Assembly (NCBI RefSeq): GCF_002009175.1
Contig: NZ_CP018047.1
Span: 3,162,001-3,226,000 of the forward strand
Direction of reading: 5' to 3'
Source of the DNA: Streptomyces niveus
Lineage (GTDB): Bacteria; Actinomycetota; Actinomycetes; Streptomycetales; Streptomycetaceae
DNA length: 64,000 nucleotides
Shown piece by piece: positions 17,684 to 25,800 of the stretch; positions within the stretch are counted from its first letter, which is position 1, and each line of letters opens with the position of its first letter. Under the pieces are notes generated by a model. It had not been told where the DNA came from. It ran no database searches and saw only the letters and a list, made by a program, of their open reading frames with translations. The position numbers and the translations under genes are program-made.

Positions 17684-18931
17684 TTACGCCGCTTTGAGGA
17701 AGGTGTTCCACCCGCCGACCGGGGCCTGACCGACCTCCAGCGTGCGGAGTTTTTCGAGTACGGCCGGGTCCTGGACGTCGAGCCAGTCCGTGAACTGCCG
17801 GAAGGAGACGAGCCGTACGTCCTTCTTGTCCGCCATCCCCTTGATCGCTGCCTCGACAGCATCCATATATATGCCGCCGTTCCACTCCTCGAAGTGATTC
17901 CCTATGAAGAAGGGGGCGCGATTCGACTCGTACGCGCGACGGAATCCGGAGAGATACGCCTCGGTGGCCTGCTTGCGCCAGCCCGGATAATTCGCGGGCA
18001 CACCCTGCGTCGAATTCTTCGACTGATTGGCGAGCATGTTGTAGTCCATCGACAGCACCTCGAAGGAGTGCCCGGGGAACGGCACCGCCTGCAACGGCAG
18101 ATCCCAGATGTCCTGCCGCTTCCCCGGCCACATCTGCCGGCCGCCGGGCGAGCTGGCGTCGTAGCGCCACCCCATCCTGCCCGCGACGGGCAGCAGCTTG
18201 TCCTGGCCGAGCAGGCACGGCGTACGGCCGCCGACCAGCTCCTTGCGGTAGTCGAACGGCAGCGGGTCGAGGTCCTTCCAGCCGCTGTTCGTCTTCCACT
18301 CGGTGACGAATCCCATGGCCTGTTCGGTCTCGTCACGCCACTGCTTCGGCGACCAGTTGCCGACCGAGCCGGAGCCGGCGCAGAAGTGCCCGTTGAAGTG
18401 CGTGCCTATCTCGTGCCCTTCGAGCCACGCCTGGCGTATGTACTTCAGCGTGTCCTTGATGTGCGCGTCGGTGAGATAGCCGATGTCGGAGGCGCCGACG
18501 GCGTTGCCCGGCGGACGGTAGAGCGTCTTCTTCGACTCCGGCAGCAGATAGATGCCGGAGAGGAAAAACGTCATCGCCGCGCCGTGGTCCTTGGCGAGGT
18601 CGAGGAAGCGGGGGAAGAGCCCGTTGCCCACCTCCCCCGCGCCGTCCCAGGAGAAGATCACGAACTGCGGCGGCGTCTCGCCCGGCTCCAGCGGTACGGG
18701 CCTGGGCGGCTGGTGCGGCTGCTTCCCGGTGTCGGCGGTCGAACCGTCACCGATCAGCCGGACACTCTTCTCACTGGGCTTGGCGCTCGGTTTGGTCTGG
18801 TCCCCGGCGCCTGCGTTGTCCTTACCGGCATTGCCGGGCGTGCCCGAGTCGGTACCGCAACCAGCGATTCCGATTGCGGCCGCCGCCCCAATTCCGGCTC
18901 CGAGCAGGCTCCTTCGGCTCATGTCGCGCAT
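17684..18931 (-). CDS. Polysaccharide deacetylase-like lipoprotein
   Basis: About 415 residues. An N-terminal Tat-like signal (MSRRSLLGAGIGAAAAIGIAGC) ends in a lipobox, followed by a Lys/Pro/Ser linker. The catalytic domain resembles NodB deacetylases: FSWDGAGE supplies the Asp and HEIGTHFNGHF supplies an H-x3-H metal pair. This suggests a metal-dependent carbohydrate esterase on cell-wall or surface glycans, but overall similarity is remote. ATG at 18931 has GGGGA at 5 bases; a GTG at 18961 is the alternative. It sits between hemL/phosphatase and resA in a conserved position, on the same strand. Confidence 0.72.
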   Translation of the reverse strand: MRDMSRRSLLGAGIGAAAAIGIAGCGTDSGTPGNAGKDNAGAGDQTKPSAKPSEKSVRLIGDGSTADTGKQPHQPPRPVPLEPGETPPQFVIFSWDGAGEVGNGLFPRFLDLAKDHGAAMTFFLSGIYLLPESKKTLYRPPGNAVGASDIGYLTDAHIKDTLKYIRQAWLEGHEIGTHFNGHFCAGSGSVGNWSPKQWRDETEQAMGFVTEWKTNSGWKDLDPLPFDYRKELVGGRTPCLLGQDKLLPVAGRMGWRYDASSPGGRQMWPGKRQDIWDLPLQAVPFPGHSFEVLSMDYNMLANQSKNSTQGVPANYPGWRKQATEAYLSGFRRAYESNRAPFFIGNHFEEWNGGIYMDAVEAAIKGMADKKDVRLVSFRQFTDWLDVQDPAVLEKLRTLEVGQAPVGGWNTFLKAA

Positions 18932-19090
18932 ATCGTCCCCATCCGCGCTCGTAACTGTCACGTCCGCCGGTCATGCGAACGACAACACGTTAGATGGCAC
19001 AGGGAACTCACAGGTTCCAGGAATTGACGAAGCGGCGTGCCTGTAACGCCGGATGTGACATTTCCCGCCGAACCGTGGGCGATTGACCGA

Positions 19091-19768
19091 TTACGCTCCG
19101 AAGGCTTTTGACGCGCCCTTTACCGGTTTGGCCCCGGCGAGCAGATGCGGGGGTACGAGATCGCGCGCCGGCTCCGTATAGGCGACGGAGATCAGCTTCT
19201 CCCCCTCGTAGGTGAATGTCGTCAGAGAGGCGAGTGTGCACTGCCTGCGGCGCGGGTCGTGCCAGAGCCTGCGGCGCTCGAAATGGCTGCGCACGATCCA
19301 GATCGGCAACTGGTGGCTGACGCACACGGCCTCGTGCCCGCGGGCCGCGTCACGCGCGTCGGCCAGGGCGGCCTTCATACGGGCTACCTGGTCGACGTAC
19401 GACTCGCCCCAGGAGGGCCGGAACGGGTTGGTGAGATAACGCCAGTTGGCGGGGCTGCGCAGGGCGCCGTCGCCGACCCCGAAGGTCTTGCCCTCGAAGA
19501 CGTTCGCGGCCTCGATCAGGCGGTCGTCGGTGTGCAGGGTCAGTCCGTGGGACTTGGCCACGGGCATCGCGGTCTCCTGCGCGCGCTCCAACGGGGAGGC
19601 GACGGCGTAGGTGATGTCGCGGCTCGCGAGGTGCTCGGCGACGCGGTCGGCCATCCGCCGGCCCAGCTCGGAGAGGTGGTAGCCGTCGCGGCGCCCGTAG
19701 AGGACCCCGTCGGGGTTGTGGACCTCCCCGTGCCGTACGACGTGGACGACGGTGGTCTCGGCGCTCAT
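19091..19768 (-). CDS. Histidine phosphatase (phosphoglycerate mutase-like)
   Basis: 225 residues of the histidine phosphatase superfamily. The phospho-accepting histidine lies in [15 protein letters not shown], the partner arginine in [11 protein letters not shown], and the second catalytic histidine in [17 protein letters not shown]. Its ATG overlaps the hemL stop by 4 bases, so it is coupled to heme synthesis at least in expression. Substrate unknown; a phosphosugar or phospho-metabolite is likely. Confidence 0.92.
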   Translation of the reverse strand: MSAETTVVHVVRHGEVHNPDGVLYGRRDGYHLSELGRRMADRVAEHLASRDITYAVASPLERAQETAMPVAKSHGLTLHTDDRLIEAANVFEGKTFGVGDGALRSPANWRYLTNPFRPSWGESYVDQVARMKAALADARDAARGHEAVCVSHQLPIWIVRSHFERRRLWHDPRRRQCTLASLTTFTYEGEKLISVAYTEPARDLVPPHLLAGAKPVKGASKAFGA

Positions 19769-21087
19769 GCGTCCACTCCCGTCCCGGTCGCTTCCGCCGC
19801 CGCGCGGGCGGCGGCCGGCAGGGCGGCGGCGACGCGCTCGACCGCGCGGTCGTCGTGGGCTGTGGAGACGAACCAGGACTCGAAGGCGGACGGCGGCAGA
19901 TACACGCCGTCGGCGAGCATCGAGTGGAAGAAGGCGGTGAAGCGGAAAGCTTCCTGCCGCTTGGCGTCCTCGTAGTCCCGTACCTCGTCGGCGGTGAAGA
20001 AGACGGAGAACATGTTGGCCGCCGTCTGCACCCGGTGCGCGACGCCCTCCTTACCGAGGGCGTCGGTGACCAGTCCGCGGATCTCCGCCGACACGGCGTC
20101 GACCTTCGCGTACGCCGCGTCGTCGAGCAGCCGCAGCTGCGCGAGCCCGGCGGCGGTGGCGACGGGATTCCCGGAGAGCGTGCCCGCCTGGTAGACGGGG
20201 CCGGCGGGCGCGAGGTACGCCATGACATCGGCGCGACCGCCGAAGGCCGCCGCGGGGAATCCGCCGCCCATGACCTTGCCGAAGGTCATCAGGTCGGGCG
20301 CGACGCCGTCGACGCCGTACCAGCCGGCCTTCGACGTACGGAAGCCGGTCATGACCTCGTCGGAGATGTACAGGGCTCCGTTGGCGGCGCACAGCTCCTT
20401 GAGCCCGGCGTTGAACCCGTCTCGCGGCGGCACGACGCCCATGTTCCCGGGCGAGGCCTCGGTGATCACACAGGCGATCTCACCGGGGTGCGCGGCGAAG
20501 GCCGCCCGTACGGCGTCCAGATCGTTGTACGGCAGTACGACGGTGTCCCCGGCCTGCGCGCCGGTCACCCCGGGCGTGTCGGGCAGCCCGAACGTCGCGA
20601 CCCCGGAGCCGGCGGCGGCGAGCAGCGCGTCCACGTGCCCGTGGTAACAGCCCGCGAACTTCACGATCTTGGCGCGCCCGGTGAACCCGCGGGCCAGCCG
20701 GATCGCGGACATGGTGGCCTCGGTGCCGGACGACACGAGCCGGACCTGCTCGACGGGCGCGACCCGGGCGACGATCTCCTCGGCCAGCGCGACCTCGCCC
20801 TCACCGGGCGTACCGAAGGACGTACCCCGGGCGACCGCGGCCTGGACGGCCTCGATGACCTCGGGCCGCGAGTGCCCCAGGATCATCGGCCCCCAGGAGC
20901 AGACGAGGTCGACATAGTCGCGCCCGTCGGCGTCGGTGAGGTACGGACCGTCACCGGACACCATGAACCGGGGCGTACCGCCCACGGCCTTGAAGGCACG
21001 GACGGGAGAGTTCACTCCGCCGGGCGTCACGACCGACGCACGGTCGAAGAGCGCCTGCGAAACGGGGGCTTCGTATGAGTACGACAC
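19765..21087 (-). CDS. hemL: Glutamate-1-semialdehyde 2,1-aminomutase
   Basis: PLP enzyme that converts glutamate-1-semialdehyde to 5-aminolevulinate, the entry to heme. The 440-residue aminotransferase-fold protein has [20 protein letters not shown], the PLP-anchoring [10 protein letters not shown] and the Schiff-base lysine in [11 protein letters not shown] (about Lys271). I chose GTG 21087 because AGGA lies 6 bases upstream and [17 protein letters not shown] matches the family start; the frame is open to 21144. A hairpin (8-bp stem, 21116-21145) sits in the leader. It heads the unit that continues into the phosphatase and perhaps the cytochrome maturation genes. Confidence 0.95.
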   Translation of the reverse strand: MSYSYEAPVSQALFDRASVVTPGGVNSPVRAFKAVGGTPRFMVSGDGPYLTDADGRDYVDLVCSWGPMILGHSRPEVIEAVQAAVARGTSFGTPGEGEVALAEEIVARVAPVEQVRLVSSGTEATMSAIRLARGFTGRAKIVKFAGCYHGHVDALLAAAGSGVATFGLPDTPGVTGAQAGDTVVLPYNDLDAVRAAFAAHPGEIACVITEASPGNMGVVPPRDGFNAGLKELCAANGALYISDEVMTGFRTSKAGWYGVDGVAPDLMTFGKVMGGGFPAAAFGGRADVMAYLAPAGPVYQAGTLSGNPVATAAGLAQLRLLDDAAYAKVDAVSAEIRGLVTDALGKEGVAHRVQTAANMFSVFFTADEVRDYEDAKRQEAFRFTAFFHSMLADGVYLPPSAFESWFVSTAHDDRAVERVAAALPAAARAAAEATGTGVDA

Positions 21088-21314
21088 TTTGGTCCTGATC
21101 TGCGATTCGGGGTCGGGTGGCCGGGGACCAAGGATCTCGGCCACCGATGAGCGGGTCGCGCGATCTCCTCGTATTACATAAGAGCGTCAGGGCCCCCACG
21201 TCTGCGAAACTGGGGCGTCATAGGGGAAGCTCACGCAATCCATGGTGTCAGAGCCTTCGAAGTATCTGCGGACAGGTGTTTCACCGGCCGTTCGTGGGGG
21301 AGGTCACTGTCACG

Positions 21315-21953
21315 ATGATCGGGTTGCGCGGCCGGGGCTGCGAGTGGTCGGGTGGAGATATGCATCGCGGTGGCGGACTGGGCGAGGGTACCGATGACCT
21401 CGGGCCCGACCCTGCCCGACGGGGAAAACACCGGCGCCGCGAGCGAGAGGCCCGCGCGCAGCAGCCTCCTGTCGGCGGAAGCGAGAACCGGCCTCAGGGA
21501 GGCGGGAGCGGCCGGGTGGGGGTGACGTACAAATACTTCGGCGCCCCGGACGGCGCGACGGCGGCCCGAGTCCCCATTTCGATGCGCCCGGAGGAACTGG
21601 GCGGCGACGAACTCGGCATGGGCGGGATGTTCACGAAGATCAAGCCCGAGACGATAGCCGCGATGGTCCTCACGGGAATCCAGGGCATGCCCCTGAACAA
21701 GGTCCCGCCCCTCGAACTGGTGGTGCTGCACCCGGACTACGCGGTGGTCAAACTCCCGATGACGGTGGTGGACCCGCTGCGCGGCATCGGCGAGGAATCG
21801 GTGGGAGCGGCGGCCTTCATCTGGTCGACGGTCCCGGACCGCGGCGGCCCGCGGGACGCGTTCAACGTCTACCAACTCCTCCACGAATGGCAGGACTTCA
21901 GCCACCGCTTGCACGAGGCGGGGCACCAGCCGTACTGCTTGGTGTGGCCGTAG
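21315..21953 (+). CDS. Conserved protein of unknown function
   Basis: 212 residues with an arginine/glycine-rich, probably disordered first 65 residues (KHRRREREARAQQP) and a compact C-terminal domain starting VTYKYFGAPDGATAARVPISMRPEELGGDE and ending HRLHEAGHQPYCLVWP. I do not recognise a domain with known function. The C-terminal part is rich in beta-strand-like segments. ATG 21315 is preceded by GGGGGAGG at about 11 bases; ATG 21360 is an alternative. It is divergent from hemL and convergent with the hydrolase. Confidence 0.7.
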   Translation: MIGLRGRGCEWSGGDMHRGGGLGEGTDDLGPDPARRGKHRRREREARAQQPPVGGSENRPQGGGSGRVGVTYKYFGAPDGATAARVPISMRPEELGGDELGMGGMFTKIKPETIAAMVLTGIQGMPLNKVPPLELVVLHPDYAVVKLPMTVVDPLRGIGEESVGAAAFIWSTVPDRGGPRDAFNVYQLLHEWQDFSHRLHEAGHQPYCLVWP

Positions 21954-21997
21954 TCCGGAGCTTCAACGGCTGCTGATGCCTACTGCTCCCTGTCCGC

Positions 21998-22864
21998 TCA
22001 CCGGGGATCCGCGGCGTCTCCCAGCGCCTCGGCAATGGCCTGGCCGGTCTCACGTGCCGTGAGGTAAGGGCGTACGTCGTGGGCCCGGGCGCCGTTGTGG
22101 ACTCGGCGATCACGGACGCCGTCTCCGAACAACGGGGCCAACTCCTTCGCCAGCGCGACGACATCACCCGTGTCCGCGATGTTGGTCCAGTGCTCGACCG
22201 GAGCCGGCCAGCGAGCGTGTCCGTCGGAGGGCCGGGGCGCCAGGCGTTCGAAGACGAGGTTGCGAACGGCCAAAGGGGAGCCCAGCGTCACCAGAGTCAG
22301 ACCCGGGCAGTCGGGAAGTGCGTGCAGCGCCTCGTAGGCGGCGACCGTCCCGAGCGAGTGGGCGACGATCACCTTGGTGTCAGGCGTGACGCGCCGGGCG
22401 ATCCGGTCCTGAATGCCCGCCCTTACCTCTGGCTCGCTGAAGTAGCGGCGTACCTGCCGGGCACTGGAGATCATCATGCGTTCGCTGAGCCCGGCGAAGA
22501 AGGACGAGTGGCTGAGCGCGTTCAGGGCTCGCTGCACGAGGTGGGGAGTACGCAGTCGGGCCTGGGCGGTCGGGCCCGCTACCCGAGTCTCCAGGTCCGA
22601 CGCGGATTGCCACCACTGGAGCAGCAGTTCGCGCTCCAGACCTTCGTGGACGTCGGAAGCGTCCAACTCCGGGGCACCGAGCCCGCGATGACCGGCGGGG
22701 CGGAAGATGTCACCGTAGAAGGCCATGGAGACCTCTTCGCGCGCCACCCGTGGGCCGGCTGCCAGGGCGAGCCCGTCACTGAGCGCCGGATACCAGTCGG
22801 TGAGCAGCGTCTCCGGGCCTTTCACCTCCTGGGCGATGCCGTGGACGAGGACGACGCGGGTCAC
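21998..22864 (-). CDS. Alpha/beta hydrolase paired with the caspase-WD40 gene
   Basis: 288 residues of a lipase/PGAP1-like alpha/beta hydrolase. The oxyanion HG pair is at residues 8-9 (VVLVHGIAQE), the nucleophile Ser170 lies in VIVAHSLGTVAAYEAL, a candidate acid in NIADTGDVVAL and a candidate histidine in RRVHNGARAHDVRP. There is no signal peptide, so it acts inside the cell. Its GTG overlaps the stop of the caspase-WD40 gene by 4 bases, so the two are translated together. In this setting it could be a lipase or esterase effector that the caspase protein controls; that is inference. Confidence 0.85.
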   Translation of the reverse strand: MTRVVLVHGIAQEVKGPETLLTDWYPALSDGLALAAGPRVAREEVSMAFYGDIFRPAGHRGLGAPELDASDVHEGLERELLLQWWQSASDLETRVAGPTAQARLRTPHLVQRALNALSHSSFFAGLSERMMISSARQVRRYFSEPEVRAGIQDRIARRVTPDTKVIVAHSLGTVAAYEALHALPDCPGLTLVTLGSPLAVRNLVFERLAPRPSDGHARWPAPVEHWTNIADTGDVVALAKELAPLFGDGVRDRRVHNGARAHDVRPYLTARETGQAIAEALGDAADPR

Positions 22865-25800
22865 AGGACACCTCCCTCCTTCGCGAGTCGAGACGGATTG
22901 AGACGCAGCGCGACCACTCCCATGTCGGTCGCCACACAGACTCGACCGTCACTGTCGAGCGCGATGCCGTTGATTCCACTGCCGATCTCAAGTTCCGCCG
23001 TCCACAGGGAGGAGCCCATCTCCCAGACGCGCATGAGCCCGTAACGGTCGGCCGCCACCGTGATGGGTGCGCCGTGGACATCTGCGGAGCGGATCGCCCG
23101 GACCGCTGAGGGAAAGGGCGCGAGCTCAACTCCGGCGTCCCGCCCGTCGGCCAGGTCCCAGAATCGCAGACGCCCGTCGCCGGCTCCCGAAATGATGACA
23201 TCCCGGCCATCCAGGCGAGCGATCTCCAGACCGTACGCGCCCATCTCATGGCCACCTAACGGCTGGGCGTACGGACGGCCCGTGCTGATGTCCCACAGCC
23301 GCACCGTCCCGTCGCGGGAAGCGCTCGCCACGATCGGCCCACCGTCGACCACTGCCGTCCGCAGCGTCATCACATCGGCTGTGTGGCCGATCATCGGGGG
23401 ACACACGGGGGCCTGTGTGTGCAGATCCCAGGCATGGAGCGCATAGTCGCCCGCGACCGACACCACGACGGCACCGCCGTCCACCGCTTGCAGGCAAGCC
23501 CGCCAGGAGGTTCCCGACCTCCTGTCGAGACGCTTTCGGGACCCCAGACTCCATACCTCGGCCTGTGTCCAACTGCTTCGCACCACCACGCCTTCACCCT
23601 GCAACTGAACGGCCGTCGAGTCGGTGATCCTCTGCGACACCGAGGTGAGTTGTGCCGCCACTTGGCGTCCGTCGTCGAGAGAGTGTGTTCGCACAACACC
23701 GTTAGCGGCCCCGGTGACGACGGTCGCCCGGCCGTCCGACGGCCGGAGGATGTCAACCGACACCAGACTCCGGTCCTCGCCACAGAGCGGCTCTCCGCAA
23801 GGACGCAAGGCAACCGCGTCCCAGATCCGTACATCCCGTGAGGTCGCGACCAATATCACCGGTGCACCGTCGACCCGGGCGAACAGCGGTGCCGCACATC
23901 GCGCAATTGTGCGGCCTCCGGTGAATCCCTCCAGCGGCGACCCCATCGGAGCGGCTGTCTCCAGATCCCAGATCCGAACGGTGTTGTCGTAGCCAAGAGT
24001 CGCAACGACCGGGTTTCCCCCCAGTCGTCCAAGAGCCCCCGCCATCACGAATTCGGTGTGCCCGAGAAACGGACCGGCGACAGCCGAGCGGCTCACGACA
24101 TCGTGCAGATGAACGCTGTTGCCCTCGAGCATGGAGAACACCACCGGTCGCGTGCCGTGGAAGGCGACGCCGACCGCGATCGCCGCGGGTGTGAGGTCCT
24201 CCACGTTGAAATGCGCGTGAGGTCGAGTCGGCCAATCGGCCTCACGACCCGTCACCTGCCACACATACGCATGATCCGATGTCGTCGCGAGAACGATCTC
24301 CAGTCCGCGGCCCACACGTCTTACGGCGAGGTGTGAGATGCCTCCGATGTGGCCCACCAGTGGAGCTCCGACCACATCTCCGGATGCGGCGTCCCAGACC
24401 CGGACCGTACCGTCCTCACCACCGCTGACGACGACCCACGCGCCGTCCAGCTCACCGAACGTCACACAGCGCACCGCGTTGGTGTGTCCCTTCAAAGGCG
24501 AGCCGAGGGCGGCCCCCAGAAACGGGTCCCAGAGCCGGACAGTGGTGTCGGACCCTCCCGTAGCGACCACCGCCCGTCCTCCTATGACGCCGAACGCCAC
24601 AGCGGATACCTCACCGGAATGCCCCTCCATGGGACGACCGACCGGGGTCCGCGATCGCAGGTCCCAGAGCCGGGCAGTGGCGTCCTCGCCTCCGGTGACG
24701 ACCAGAGGGCGACCTTGGAACTCGCCGAACGCCGTGGCGGACACCGCGCGCGTGTGCCCCTCGTCGGGTTGGTCCGCCGTCAGATCCCAGATACGCGCGG
24801 TGCGGTCGTCGCTGACCGTGACCGCGAGGGAAGCGTCTCCACGGTTGGTGAGAGCCGCCGCGGTGATGCGTTCGACATGGCCGCGCAGCGGATGTCCGAG
24901 CGGCTGAAGCGTACGCAGATCCCACAGACGTGCCTCGTGACGTCCACTGCTCAGCGCGACCGGACGCCCGTCGGACTCCCCGATGACGGCGGATGTGACT
25001 CCGCTACCCGCCCAGTAGACGTGAGCCGTGACCGGTTCGCCGATCTGGCGGCGGTCGGCCAGGTCCCACCGGCTGAGCATCCCCGCGCGGTCTCCGACGA
25101 GTGCCACGGCCCTGCCGTCCATCCGTGCCACACAGACCGAAGTGACCGCTTGCGCAGGGCCGATGAGCGGGCTTCCGTCGATACGCGCGTCACCCCCGTC
25201 AAAGATCTCGCTCAGGTCCCAGACATGGACGGCCTTGTCCTCACCACCGGTGACGGCGATGGGACGACCGTCGAGCTCGCCCAGATCGGCGTCCCAGACC
25301 GTCCTTCTGTGCGTGCTCAGTTCACTGCCGAGCTGACGTCTGCTGACGAGATCCCAGATCCGCGCCGTACCGTCTGCGCTCGCCGTCAGCACCACCGGGC
25401 GCCCGTGGACGGTTCCCACGACGATGCTCTCGACCCGGTTCGTGTGCCCTGTCAGCGGTTGTCCGTATTCCTGGCCCGCCGACAGGTCCCAGATCCGCAC
25501 GGTGCCATCCTCCGCACCGGTGAGGGCGACGGTGTAGTCGCCCAGATCCCCGATGGCAATGGCACTCACCCTGATGCCCACCGACAGCGGATCGCCGATC
25601 CGACGCTGCGACGTGAGGTCCCAGACGAGGGCCGTCCCGTCCGCACTTCCTGTCACCGCGATGGGGCGCCCGTCGAGACTCCCGACCGCGACGCAGTCGA
25701 CGGACTTGCCGTGACCGCTGAGCAGCCGGTGCACCCCGCTTGTCGACCACCAGGCCCACCGAGCCGACCAGGGAAGCGATACACCCAGCTCGCCGATTCT

